Shown: positions 34,239-42,807 of the stretch, one piece after another
How positions within the stretch are numbered: the first letter of the stretch is position 1
How the letters are laid out: every line of letters starts with the position of its first letter
From: Streptomyces sp. Sge12
GTDB lineage: Bacteria; Actinomycetota; Actinomycetes; Streptomycetales; Streptomycetaceae
NCBI RefSeq assembly: GCF_002080455.1
Contig: NZ_CP020555.1
Span: 7,864,501 to 7,928,500 of the forward strand
DNA length: 64,000 nt
Direction of reading: 5' to 3'
Position numbers and translations under genes: made by a program
Notes under the pieces: generated by a model
The model's database searches: none
The model's input: the letters and a program-made list of their open reading frames with translations, nothing else
Told to the model about the DNA's origin: nothing

Positions 34239-36578
34239 ATGTCAGCTTCCCCCCATCGCCGCCCCGTCGGACGCCGAAGGCTCGCCCTGGTCGCAGCGGC
34301 CGCCCTGGTCGCCGCCGGCCTCGGCGCCGTGCCGCTGGTCGTGAAGGCCGATGCCGTGGCGCCCGCCGACCTCGCTCACGGGGTGCTGCCCGCCCGGGAC
34401 GGCTGGGCGGCGAGCGGCTCGGGCACCACCGGCGGCCGGGCGGCGGCCGCGGCACGCGTCTTCACCGTCTCCACCCGCGCCGAGCTGGCGCGGGCCCTGG
34501 CCGCGGGCCCGGCCGATGCCCCGCGGATCGTCCGGGTCAAGGGCCTGATCGACGCCGGCACCGATGACAACGGGAGGCCGCAGAGCTGCGCCGACTACGC
34601 CGCGGGCACCGGCTACTCGCTCGACGCCTACCTCAAGGCCTACGACCCCGCCGTCTGGGGCCGTACCAAGGTGCCGTCCGGTGCCCAGGAGAACGCCCGC
34701 AGGGCGGCCCAGGCCAGGCAGGCCGCTCGGATGGTGTTCACGGTGCCGGCGCGGACCACCGTCATCGGCGTACCCGGCACCGGAGCGGGCATCACCGGCG
34801 GCAGCCTGGTGGTGAAGAACGCCGGCAACGTGATCATCCGCAACCTGTCGCTCACCGACGTCCGGGACTGCTTCCCGCAGTGGGACCCCACCGACGGCTC
34901 CACCGGCAACTGGAACTCCGCCTACGACGCCGTCAGCCTGCGCGGCGCCACCCACGTCTGGGTCGACCACAACAGCTTCTCCGACGACCCGCACCCGGAC
35001 TCGGGCAATCCCGTCCGCTTCGGCCGCGAGTACCAGGTCCACGACGGCGCCCTCGACATCACCAACGCCTCCGACCTGGTCACCGTCGGATACAACACCT
35101 TCGCCAACCACGACAAGACCATGCTGATCGGCAGCAGCGACAAGGACACCAAACTGCGGGTGACGCTCCACCACAACGTCTTCCGGGGCATCGTCCAGCG
35201 CGCCCCCCTCGCCCGGGTGGGCCAGATCCACCTGTACGACAACTCCTACGACACCACGGAATCGGAGGGCTACGCCCACAGCTACAGCATCAACTCCCGC
35301 GCCGGCGCCCAAGTCGTCGCGCAGAACAACCACTGGAAGCTCTCCTCCGACCGGAAGACCTCCGACCTGCTCAGCGGTGACGGCACCGGAGCCATCGCGG
35401 GCAGCGGCAACCTCGTCGGCGGCGCCCTCGTCGACCTGGTCGCCGCCCACAACACCGCCAACCCCAAGAAGAAGATCAAGACCACCGTCGACTGGCGGCC
35501 CACCCTCACCGCCGGACTGGAACCCGCCGCCGGACTGCCGGCGAAGCTGGCGGCCGAGGCGGGGGCCGGCGTCCTCACCGAGACCGGCGGCAAGGCCGCG
35601 CCCGCCCCGTCGGGTCCGGCCGGCGGCCGGACCCTGACGGTCGCCGCCGACGGCTCCGCCGCCCACCGCACCGTGCAGGCCGCAGTCGACGCCGCCACCG
35701 CGGGCGACACGGTACTCGTCGCGCGCGGCACCTACCGGGAGACGGTGAACGTCCCGGCCTCCAAGCGCGGGCTGACCCTCAAGGGCGCCACCGGCAATGC
35801 CGAGGACGTCGTCATCACCTACGACAACGCCTCCGGCACGCCGAAGCCCGGGGGCGGCACGTACGGTACGGCGGGGAGCGCCACCGCGACCTTCTCGGCG
35901 AACGACCTCACCGTCACGGGCGTGACCTTCGAGAACACCTGGCAGCGGGCGGCGCACCCGGAGATCCAGGACACCCAGGCGGTGGCGGTCAACGCGTCCG
36001 GCGACCGCCAGAAGTACCTCAACTCGCGTTTCCTCGGGCACCAGGACACCGTCCTCAACTGGGCTCCCTCCGCCACCGGCCAGTACCGGCAGTACTTCCG
36101 CCACTGTTTCATCGCGGGCGACGTCGACTTCGTCTTCGGCAACGCCACCGCCGTCTACGACCGTGTCAACATCACCCTGCGCGACCGCGGCACCGCGGCC
36201 GGCGGAACGGGCGGATACCTCGCCGCGCCGAACACCGACGCGGCCAAGCCGTACGGGATCCTCATCACCGACAGCACGATCAGCAGCCCAGCCCGGCCCG
36301 GGACCTACTACCTCGGCCGCCCCTGGCACCCGGGCGCGAGCGCGGTCGGTCAACTCGTCATCCGCAACACGAGCCTGCCGGCAGCCGTGAAGACCGAGGG
36401 CCCGTGGAGCGACATGGGGGGCTTCTCCTGGAAGTCCGCCCGGTTCGCCGAGTACGCCAACACCGGCCCCGGCGCCGGCAGCGGAGCGAGCCGCCCCCAG
36501 CTCACCCCGGAACGGGCCGCCGCCCACACCGCCCGCGCCTACTTGGCCGGCACCGACGGCTGGAACCCGACCGGCTGA
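34239..36578 (+). CDS. Secreted pectate lyase (PL1) - pectinesterase (CE8) fusion
   Basis: A 779-residue exported two-enzyme protein. After a signal peptide (RRRLALVAAAALVAAGLGAV) comes a PL1 pectate lyase domain, about 45-440, with HDGALDITNASDLVTVGYN and the catalytic-Arg strand RAPLARVGQIHLYDN. An Ala/Pro/Gly linker follows (about 450-465). The second domain (about 466-770) is a CE8 pectin methylesterase with GHQDTVLN, GDVDFVFGNATAVYD (both catalytic Asp) and YLGRPWHP (catalytic Arg). The esterase would demethylate pectin so that the lyase can cleave it by beta-elimination. AAGGAG lies 9 nt before the ATG. Confidence 0.93.
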   Translation: MSASPHRRPVGRRRLALVAAAALVAAGLGAVPLVVKADAVAPADLAHGVLPARDGWAASGSGTTGGRAAAAARVFTVSTRAELARALAAGPADAPRIVRVKGLIDAGTDDNGRPQSCADYAAGTGYSLDAYLKAYDPAVWGRTKVPSGAQENARRAAQARQAARMVFTVPARTTVIGVPGTGAGITGGSLVVKNAGNVIIRNLSLTDVRDCFPQWDPTDGSTGNWNSAYDAVSLRGATHVWVDHNSFSDDPHPDSGNPVRFGREYQVHDGALDITNASDLVTVGYNTFANHDKTMLIGSSDKDTKLRVTLHHNVFRGIVQRAPLARVGQIHLYDNSYDTTESEGYAHSYSINSRAGAQVVAQNNHWKLSSDRKTSDLLSGDGTGAIAGSGNLVGGALVDLVAAHNTANPKKKIKTTVDWRPTLTAGLEPAAGLPAKLAAEAGAGVLTETGGKAAPAPSGPAGGRTLTVAADGSAAHRTVQAAVDAATAGDTVLVARGTYRETVNVPASKRGLTLKGATGNAEDVVITYDNASGTPKPGGGTYGTAGSATATFSANDLTVTGVTFENTWQRAAHPEIQDTQAVAVNASGDRQKYLNSRFLGHQDTVLNWAPSATGQYRQYFRHCFIAGDVDFVFGNATAVYDRVNITLRDRGTAAGGTGGYLAAPNTDAAKPYGILITDSTISSPARPGTYYLGRPWHPGASAVGQLVIRNTSLPAAVKTEGPWSDMGGFSWKSARFAEYANTGPGAGSGASRPQLTPERAAAHTARAYLAGTDGWNPTG

Positions 36579-36733
36579 TGGGCGTCACGATGCGGACCGG
36601 GCCCATGCGTACCGGACCCGGGCGCACCGAACTCGGGCGGACCGGGGCACCCGAACGAGTGCGCGAACGGACTGCTACGCTCCGGCACCTGCCCGAGACT
36701 GCCCCCGTCGCACCGAGAGGCCGTACCGAGGCC

Positions 36734-37261
36734 ATGACCGAAGATGAGAGGGCCGCGGACTTCCATGCGTTCTTCGAACGCCACCACGCCGAACTCTCCC
36801 GCCTGGCGTACCTGCTGACCGGAGAGGCGGACGCTGCCGACGACCTCGCCGCGGACGCGATGGTCGCGCTCTGGCACCGCTGGGACAGGGCCCGCCGTGC
36901 CGACTCCGCGGCCGCCTACGCCCGCGGAATCGTCGCCAACCTCGCCCGCAGCCGGATCCGGAGCACGGTGCGCGAGCGGCGGCGCGTCCTGCTGTTCTGG
37001 TCGCACCGCCCGGAGCGGACCGACGGCCCGGACATCGCCGCCGTCATGGACGTACGGGCCGCGCTGGACACGCTGCCCTTCCGCAAACGCGCCTGCGTGG
37101 TGCTGCGGCACGCCTTCGACCTCTCGGAGAAGGACACCGCGGCGGCGCTCGGGATATCGGTGGGTACGGTGAAGAGCCAGACCTCGAAGGGGACGGCGGA
37201 ACTGCAGCGGCTGCTCGGTGCCCGGGCCGCGGACGAGCTGGTGGGAAGGGGAAGCCGGTGA
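36734..37261 (+). CDS. SigE-family RNA polymerase sigma factor
   Basis: A 175-residue ECF-type sigma factor of the actinobacterial SigE family. Region 2 is seen as FHAFFERHHAELSRLAYLLT and DDLAADAMVALWHRWDR. Region 4 is VRAALDTLPFRKRACVVLRH then ALGISVGTVKSQTSKGTAEL. The start at MTEDERAADF is preferred, because the upstream in-frame extension is repetitive Gly/Thr/Arg and looks non-coding. It overlaps the following membrane-protein gene by 4 bp, a usual sigma/partner arrangement. Confidence 0.92.
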   Translation: MTEDERAADFHAFFERHHAELSRLAYLLTGEADAADDLAADAMVALWHRWDRARRADSAAAYARGIVANLARSRIRSTVRERRRVLLFWSHRPERTDGPDIAAVMDVRAALDTLPFRKRACVVLRHAFDLSEKDTAAALGISVGTVKSQTSKGTAELQRLLGARAADELVGRGSR

Positions 37262-37971
37262 CCGACGAACTGCGCGGCCTGCTGCGCGAGAGCGCCGAAG
37301 CCCACCTGCCCGACCGGGCCCGCATGCTGGCCCGCGTCGAGCGCGGAACGGCCCGCCGCGGCGCCGCCCGCGGGCTGCGGGACAGCGCCCGCACGGGCAG
37401 CCTGACCTGGCCGAAGATCGTCCTCGCGACCCTGGCCACCGCCGGAACCCTGACGGTGAGCGCCCTCACCGTGGTCGCGGTCGTGCACACCCCGGACCCG
37501 CCCCGGCAACCGGCGGCCGCCGCCCCGTCCGCCGCCCCGTCCGCCGTCGACCGCACGGCGCCGCCGACCGCGGGCAGCCGGACCGAGGACGGTCCGCTGT
37601 GGGCCGACGGCTCGGTCGATCCCCACAGCAACACCTACTGGGCGCAGAGCAACGTCACCCTGAAGACCAGGAAGCCGCTCACCGCGCTCGTCGTCGAGCT
37701 GCGCATCGCCCTCACCGCAGGGGTGAAGGACACCGGCAGCTGGCGGACGCTGCCCGCCGAGGACTTCGAGCTCTCCGCCCGCGAGGAAGGGGGCTTCCTC
37801 GTCTACCGGTGGACCCTGAAACCCGGCAGGAACGTCCCGTCCGGCGAGCACGTCTTCGCCGGCCAGTACGATCACGCCACCGGCGGACGCGACGCGAAGG
37901 ACGACGCGTACCGGATCGACGCCGCGGGCGCGGGGGAGGGCGGAGCCGCGGTGTGGGGCGGGTTCGCATAG
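37258..37971 (+). CDS. Membrane-anchored protein, putative sigma-factor partner
   Basis: A 237-residue protein. A short cytoplasmic N-terminal part is followed by one membrane helix (TWPKIVLATLATAGTLTVSA, about residues 50-70), an Ala/Pro/Ser linker, and an extracytoplasmic beta-rich domain with DPHSNTYWAQSNVTLKTRKP. GTG start overlaps the sigma-factor stop (GTGA). Position and topology suggest control or signal input for the sigma factor. No zinc-binding anti-sigma motif is visible, so a direct anti-sigma role is unproven. Confidence 0.75.
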   Translation: MTDELRGLLRESAEAHLPDRARMLARVERGTARRGAARGLRDSARTGSLTWPKIVLATLATAGTLTVSALTVVAVVHTPDPPRQPAAAAPSAAPSAVDRTAPPTAGSRTEDGPLWADGSVDPHSNTYWAQSNVTLKTRKPLTALVVELRIALTAGVKDTGSWRTLPAEDFELSAREEGGFLVYRWTLKPGRNVPSGEHVFAGQYDHATGGRDAKDDAYRIDAAGAGEGGAAVWGGFA

Positions 37972-38002
37972 GGAGGGTCCGCGCCGCAACGGCGACGCCC
38001 GC

Positions 38003-39064
38003 TCACCGGGCGGGCCGTCCACCGGCGGCGGTCAGGGCGTGCAGCCGGGCGCGCAGGGTGGTCAGCCGGGTGCGCAGGCGCTGGGGCGGCGTGGGCGGCA
38101 GGCCGCGGGAGGTGCCGCGCGCGTAGTACCGCTCGACGTAGTACTGGCCCCCGCTCAGCACCGTCGTGACGGCGACGTACCAGAGCGTGGCGACCATCAG
38201 CAGCGGGATCACCTGGTAGTTCTGGTTGTACGTCAGCTGCACCGAGTACAGCAGGTCGTGCACGGCCAGCACGCTGACGATGCTCGTGCCCTTGAGCGTG
38301 CCGATCAGCATGTTCCCGGCGGTCGGCACGATCGACCGCATCGCCTGCGGAACGACGATCCGGCGCAGGGTGCGGCGCCTGCTCAGGCCCAGCGCCTGCG
38401 CGGCCTCGGTCTGGCCCGGGTCCACGGAGAGGATGCCGCCGCGCACCACCTCGGCGGCGTACGCGGATTCGTGCAGGGTCAGGCCGATGACGGCGGTGAG
38501 GGTCGGGCCGAGCAGGTTCACCGTCTTGATGGTGAAGAGCTGGGGGCCGTACGGGATCCCGAGGCCGAGCGTGGGGTACAGGGCGCCGATGTTGAACCAG
38601 AACAGCAGCTGCACCAGCAGCGGCGTGGAGCGGAAGATCCACACATAGCCCCAGCTCAGTGTCCGCAGCACCGGGTTGCCCGAGAGGCGCATCACCGCCA
38701 GCACGGTGCCGAACAGGAAGCCGAGCACCATCACCGCGCCCGTCAGCCACAAAGTGAGCAGCAGTCCGTCGAGCACCGCGGCGGTGGTGAAGTACTGCCC
38801 CACCACGTCCCATTGGAAGGCCTTGTTGCGGACGACGGAGGCCAGCACCAGCGCGAAGGCCAGTAGTGCGGCGGCAGCGGACAGCCGGCGGCCGATGCGC
38901 CGACGCGGCACGATCGGGGGCAGCCCGTCCCCGGGGATGCCGTGCGCGCCGGGGCGCTTCGCCACGGTGGCGGCCGCCCCGGCACGGGCTGCGCTGGGGG
39001 AGTCGGACGTATCGGTGTGATCGGTGTGATCGGTGTGATCGGTGACTTCGGGCGGGGTGGCCAT
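38003..39064 (-). CDS. Polar amino acid (cystine-type) ABC transporter permease
   Basis: A 353-residue HisM/TcyL-type permease with about five membrane segments. The ATPase-contact loop EAAQALGLSRRRTLRRIVVP (about residues 225-245) is followed by MRSIVPTAGNMLIGTLKGTS. The N-terminal ~70 residues are polar and include a run of (T-D-H) repeats encoded by a tandem 9-mer. GGAGAG precedes the chosen ATG at 39064; the frame extends further without support. The matching binding protein (40980) and ATPase (41950) lie on the other strand beyond the divergent promoter. Confidence 0.9.
   Translation of the reverse strand: MATPPEVTDHTDHTDHTDTSDSPSAARAGAAATVAKRPGAHGIPGDGLPPIVPRRRIGRRLSAAAALLAFALVLASVVRNKAFQWDVVGQYFTTAAVLDGLLLTLWLTGAVMVLGFLFGTVLAVMRLSGNPVLRTLSWGYVWIFRSTPLLVQLLFWFNIGALYPTLGLGIPYGPQLFTIKTVNLLGPTLTAVIGLTLHESAYAAEVVRGGILSVDPGQTEAAQALGLSRRRTLRRIVVPQAMRSIVPTAGNMLIGTLKGTSIVSVLAVHDLLYSVQLTYNQNYQVIPLLMVATLWYVAVTTVLSGGQYYVERYYARGTSRGLPPTPPQRLRTRLTTLRARLHALTAAGGRPAR
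39011..39046. repeat. 9-bp tandem repeat inside the permease gene
   Basis: ATCGGTGTG is repeated three times with a fourth degenerate copy ATCGGTGAC. On the coding strand this gives successive His-Thr-Asp. Such in-frame repeats can change copy number by slippage without breaking the frame. Confidence 0.85.
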
Positions 39065-39255
39065 GGGGAGGCTCTCCAGGGAGGGGCGCGGGGGCGGATG
39101 ACCACCCGGCGGCACGGCACGCGCGCAGGCACGGGCACAGGATCCGCGCGCTTGCGGTGCTGCCGGGAACGGGGGTACTCGTGTCGTCACGCTCGCCGCG
39201 TCCCTCAACGCGGGCGGAGAGGCCGCCGTATGGGCACGGCCGCTCCGCCGTCGAT

Positions 39256-39269
39256 CGTAGGCACCTACG
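39256..39269. promoter_or_regulatory. Short palindrome in the divergent sulfur-gene promoter
   Basis: CGTAGG-CA-CCTACG, a perfect dyad between the ABC permease (minus) and the leader peptide (plus). GTAGGCA also occurs in the operator at 44327-44349. It could be a regulator half-site pair. Confidence 0.45.
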
Positions 39270-39339
39270 GCCCGGCCCTGTCAACCACGCGGGGGCCGAG
39301 GGCCGTCCGGCATTCGACCGTTGCTTGACGAGGAGCCGC

Positions 39340-39438
39340 ATGTACTGCTCAATTAGTCGCATGAATGCCCGTCAGCGCCTTTTCTCGCGCGACTACATCG
39401 ACTTCGGTCGGGTGTGGTCCGCGGCGTGTTGCGCCTGA
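39340..39438 (+). CDS. Cys-ended leader peptide upstream of the LLM monooxygenase
   Basis: A 32-codon frame. The start at 39340 has GAGGAG 4-5 nt upstream (an internal ATG at 39361 has none). The end, SRDYIDFGRVWSAACCA, matches the actinobacterial leader pattern R-x-H/Y-I/V-D-F/L-x-R-V-x-S-A-x-C found before sulfur-metabolism genes. The late Cys-Cys pair would make its translation sensitive to charged tRNA-Cys. It lies about 290 nt before the SsuD-like gene and is likely cis-regulatory. Confidence 0.75.
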   Translation: MYCSISRMNARQRLFSRDYIDFGRVWSAACCA

Positions 39439-39730
39439 CGCGGCAGTGGGCGCTCTGAACGGCCCTTCCCTCCCTCGGTGACCCCGTCGCGGGCCGAGAC
39501 CTCCCTTCGCACCCTCACCGGACGCGGGCGGTGAGCCGTGCCAGGCCCACCGCCGCGATCCCGGCCGTGCGCTGCCGCCGAACTGCTGCTCCCGACGCCC
39601 CGCGTCGTCACGCCCGTATCGCTCCGCCCCCACCCGCATCCGTGTGACGTTGCGTCACCTCGTGCTGCCCGAGCGGCTGCTCAGCCATGCCCCGGTGCAC
39701 GATCCTCGCCCGTTCCGAAAGGCCCACCCC

Positions 39731-40900
39731 ATGCCCGTGGAATTCCTCGGCATCGCCGCGACCAACAACGGCTCCGAAACCACCGCCCGATCGGGCGCCG
39801 CCTTCGACAAGGAGTACACGCTCCGGCTCGCCCGGGCCCACGAGGACCACGACTGGGACCGCGTGCTGTTCGCGTACGGCTCCGGGTCCCCGGACCCCGC
39901 GCCCGCTGCCGCGTACATCGCGAGCAGACTGGATCGCCTCCAGATCCTGCTCGCCCACCGGCCCAACGTCTCGTACCCCACCTACGCCGCCAAGACCTTC
40001 GCAACCCTCGACCGGATCAGCGACGGCCGACTCTCCGTCCACTTCATCACCGGCGGCAACGACCACGAGCAGGGCCGCGAGGGCGACACCCTCACCAAGG
40101 ACGAACGCTACGCCCGCACCCGCGAGTACATCCGGATCGTCAAGAAGATCTGGACCACCCGGGAGGCCTTCGACCACGAGGGCGAGCACTACCGCTTCCA
40201 CGACTTCGTCAGCGATGTCTTCCCCGTCCAGCAGCCGCGCCCGAACGTCTCGTTCGGCGGATCCTCACCCGCCGCGTACGCCGCCGGCGGCGCGGAGGCC
40301 GACATCTACTGCCTGTGGGGCGAGCCGCTCGCGAAGACCGCCGAGCAGATCGAGGCCGTGAAGGCCGCGGCGAGGGCTGCCGGCCGCACCGACGTGCCGC
40401 GCATCCAGGTCGCGTTCCGCCCGATCATCGCCCCGACCGAGGAACTGGCCTGGGAGAAGGCACACCGCACGGTGGGCGCCATCAAGCAGCGGCGGCAGGC
40501 GGGCCTCGTACCACAGCACCGCAACGGCATCCCGGAGGTCGGGGCCCCGCAGAACACCGGATCACAGCGACTGCTCGCCATCGCCGAGGCGGGGGAGCGC
40601 TACGACCGGGCCCTGTGGACCCCGACCGCTGCCGCCACCGGCGGCGCCGGCAACTCCAACGCCCTGGTCGGCACTCCGGAGACGGTCGCCCGGGCGCTGC
40701 TGGACTACTACGACCTCGGTGTCGACATCCTCTCGGCCCGCGGCTACGACCTGCTGGACGACGCCGTCGACTTCGGCCGGTACGTGATCCCGCTCGTCCG
40801 CGAAGAAGTCGCCAAGCGAGACGCCGAACGGGTGGCCGGGCGCGGGCCCGCGTCCGCGGCAGACGGCTCAGACCCGTTGCCCGCGGCAGTGCACGGATGA
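39731..40900 (+). CDS. LLM flavin-dependent monooxygenase, SsuD-like
   Basis: A 389-residue luciferase-like monooxygenase closest in pattern to alkanesulfonate monooxygenase (SsuD): PVEFLGIAATNNGSETTARS at the N-terminus, then LAHRPNVSYPTYAAKTFATL, LSVHFITGGNDHEQGREGD and YARTREYIRIVKKIW. With FMNH2 and O2 such enzymes release sulfite from organosulfonates. GAAAGG lies 8 nt before the ATG. It heads a run with the binding protein and ATPase of a cystine-type transporter, and a Cys-ended leader peptide lies upstream. No flavin reductase gene is adjacent. Confidence 0.88.
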   Translation: MPVEFLGIAATNNGSETTARSGAAFDKEYTLRLARAHEDHDWDRVLFAYGSGSPDPAPAAAYIASRLDRLQILLAHRPNVSYPTYAAKTFATLDRISDGRLSVHFITGGNDHEQGREGDTLTKDERYARTREYIRIVKKIWTTREAFDHEGEHYRFHDFVSDVFPVQQPRPNVSFGGSSPAAYAAGGAEADIYCLWGEPLAKTAEQIEAVKAAARAAGRTDVPRIQVAFRPIIAPTEELAWEKAHRTVGAIKQRRQAGLVPQHRNGIPEVGAPQNTGSQRLLAIAEAGERYDRALWTPTAAATGGAGNSNALVGTPETVARALLDYYDLGVDILSARGYDLLDDAVDFGRYVIPLVREEVAKRDAERVAGRGPASAADGSDPLPAAVHG

Positions 40901-40979
40901 CCTCCACAGCACGCACCCTCCACCTCGGCACCACGCCCCACCTGGGCACCGCACCCCGCAATGGAAAGGTCCTCCCGCT

Positions 40980-41939
40980 GTGAACCTCCCCGGGAACGCG
41001 ATCCGCACCCGACTGCGCACCGCCGCCGCCCTCGCCCTCCTGCCCCTCCTGGCGCTGACGGCCTGCGGCTCCGGTGGCGGAGCCCCGGCCGTCGCGGGTG
41101 CCGGGGCGGCCCCGGCACCGGCCGACGACCCCGTCGCCGGTGTACGGGCCGTGGACTCGATCGCCGCCCTGCTGCCCGCCGAGGTCCGCAAGGCGGGCAC
41201 GCTGCGGGTCGGCAGCTCCGTCGGAGCCCCGCCCGCGGCGTACTACCCGAACGGGCAGGACAAGCCCCCCGCCGGCCAGGACATCGACATCGCCGACGCG
41301 GTCGCCAAGGTCCTCGGCGTGAAGCTGGAGCGCCAGGACGCCTCCTTCGAGACGATCCTGCCCGCGCTCGGCAGCGGCAAGTACGACTTCGGCACCGGCA
41401 ACTTCGGCGTCACCACCGAACGCCTGAAGACCATCGACTTCGTCACCTACATCAACGACGGACAGGGGTTCGCGGTCAGGACCGGCAACACCACCCTGAC
41501 CACACAGGTCTCCGACCTCACCCAGCTGTGCGGACTGACCATCGGAACCGGCGCGGGCACGACCTTCGAGAAGACCCTCACCGCGCAGAAGGGCGTCTGC
41601 GCCGCGGCCGGCAAGAAGCCGTACGAGGTGAAGGTCTTCTCCGAGACCGGGGCCGTCACCACCGCCCTCCAGCAGGGCCGGATCGACGTCGTCATGTCGA
41701 CGATCAACGGCCTGCGCCACCAGGCCGCACAGCCCGCCGCGCAGACCGCCTTCCTCGGCGAGTACCACCGCCTCGACGTCGGATTCGCCTTCAAGAAGGG
41801 CTCCCCGCTCGCCCCCGCCCTCCAGGCCGCCGTCAACGAGCTCATCAAGAACGGCACCTACGCGCGGATCCTGCAGAAGTGGGGCACCACCGCCTCCGCG
41901 ATCGACACGTCGCAGATCAACCCGGCCGAGCACGCATGA
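40980..41939 (+). CDS. Polar amino acid (cystine-type) ABC substrate-binding lipoprotein
   Basis: A 319-residue SBP_bac_3 protein. Its lipoprotein signal ends in LLALTACGS (lipobox, Cys about residue 24), followed by the binding fold AGTLRVGSSVGAPPAAYY, ERQDASFETILPALGSGKYD and TTERLKTIDFVTYIND. It probably captures cystine or an S-modified amino acid outside the cell. GTG start with GAAAGG upstream. The ATPase begins 11 nt after its stop; the permease is encoded divergently at 38003-39064. Confidence 0.92.
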   Translation: MNLPGNAIRTRLRTAAALALLPLLALTACGSGGGAPAVAGAGAAPAPADDPVAGVRAVDSIAALLPAEVRKAGTLRVGSSVGAPPAAYYPNGQDKPPAGQDIDIADAVAKVLGVKLERQDASFETILPALGSGKYDFGTGNFGVTTERLKTIDFVTYINDGQGFAVRTGNTTLTTQVSDLTQLCGLTIGTGAGTTFEKTLTAQKGVCAAAGKKPYEVKVFSETGAVTTALQQGRIDVVMSTINGLRHQAAQPAAQTAFLGEYHRLDVGFAFKKGSPLAPALQAAVNELIKNGTYARILQKWGTTASAIDTSQINPAEHA

Positions 41940-41949
41940 GGGGGAATCC

Positions 41950-42714
41950 ATGAGTGACGTCATGGTCGAGGTGCGCGGTGTCCACAAGAGCTTCGGGCCA
42001 CTGGAAGTGCTGCGCGGAGTCGACCTGTTGGTCCGCCCCGGCGAGGTCACCGTCATCCTCGGCCCTTCCGGGTCGGGGAAGTCCACGCTCCTGCGCACCA
42101 TCAATCATTTGGAGAAGGTCGACCGCGGCTGGATCAGCGTCGACGGAGACCTGATCGGCTACCGCAGCTCCCGCGGCAAGCTGTACGAGTTGAAGGAGAA
42201 GGAGGTCCGGCGCCAGCGCACCCGCATCGGGTTCGTCTTCCAGACCTTCAACCTGTTCCCGCACCTCACGGTGCTGGACAATCTCGTCGAGGCCCCGGTG
42301 GCCGTACTGGGCCGCCCGCGTCAGGAGGCGGAGGGGACGGCCCGCCGGCTGCTGGAGCGCGTCGGGCTCGCCGACAAGGTCGACGCCTATCCGCTGCAGC
42401 TGTCCGGCGGGCAGCAGCAGCGCGTGGCTATCGCCCGCGCCCTCGCCCTCGAACCCAAGGTGCTGCTCTTCGACGAGCCGACCTCGGCGCTCGACCCGGA
42501 GCTGGTCGGCGAGGTCCTGGACGTCGTCAAGGACCTGGCCCGCGCCGGAACCACCATGATCGTCGTGACGCACGAGATCGGCTTCGCCCGCGAGGTCGCC
42601 GACACCGTCGTGTTCATGGACGGCGGAGCCGTGGTCGAACACGGGCCGCCCGCGGCCGTACTGGACGACCCGCAGCACGCGCGCACCCGTGCCTTTCTCT
42701 CCAAGGTCCTCTGA
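41950..42714 (+). CDS. Polar amino acid (cystine-type) ABC transporter ATPase
   Basis: A 254-residue ABC ATPase of the GlnQ/TcyN group. Walker A is GPSGSGKST (about residues 38-46), the Q-loop region FVFQTFNLFPHLT, the signature LSGGQQQR, Walker B VLLFDEPTSALD, and the H-loop VVTHEIGF. It energises import with the binding protein just upstream (11-nt gap) and the permease at 38003. The transcript ends in the strong hairpin at 42748. Confidence 0.95.
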   Translation: MSDVMVEVRGVHKSFGPLEVLRGVDLLVRPGEVTVILGPSGSGKSTLLRTINHLEKVDRGWISVDGDLIGYRSSRGKLYELKEKEVRRQRTRIGFVFQTFNLFPHLTVLDNLVEAPVAVLGRPRQEAEGTARRLLERVGLADKVDAYPLQLSGGQQQRVAIARALALEPKVLLFDEPTSALDPELVGEVLDVVKDLARAGTTMIVVTHEIGFAREVADTVVFMDGGAVVEHGPPAAVLDDPQHARTRAFLSKVL

Positions 42715-42747
42715 CCGCAGGCGCGTTGCTCCCCGAACGCAGAAGCG

Positions 42748-42790
42748 CCCAGGACGGCGACGAGCCGGTCGTGCTCGTCGCCGTCCTGGG
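42748..42790. terminator. Bidirectional terminator with 18-bp perfect stem
   Basis: CCCAGGACGGCGACGAGC (42748-42765), a 7-nt loop, and its exact complement (42773-42790). It lies between the convergent ATPase and SsuA-like genes. Confidence 0.92.
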
Positions 42791-42807
42791 ACTGCCGTGG
42801 TGCGGGG

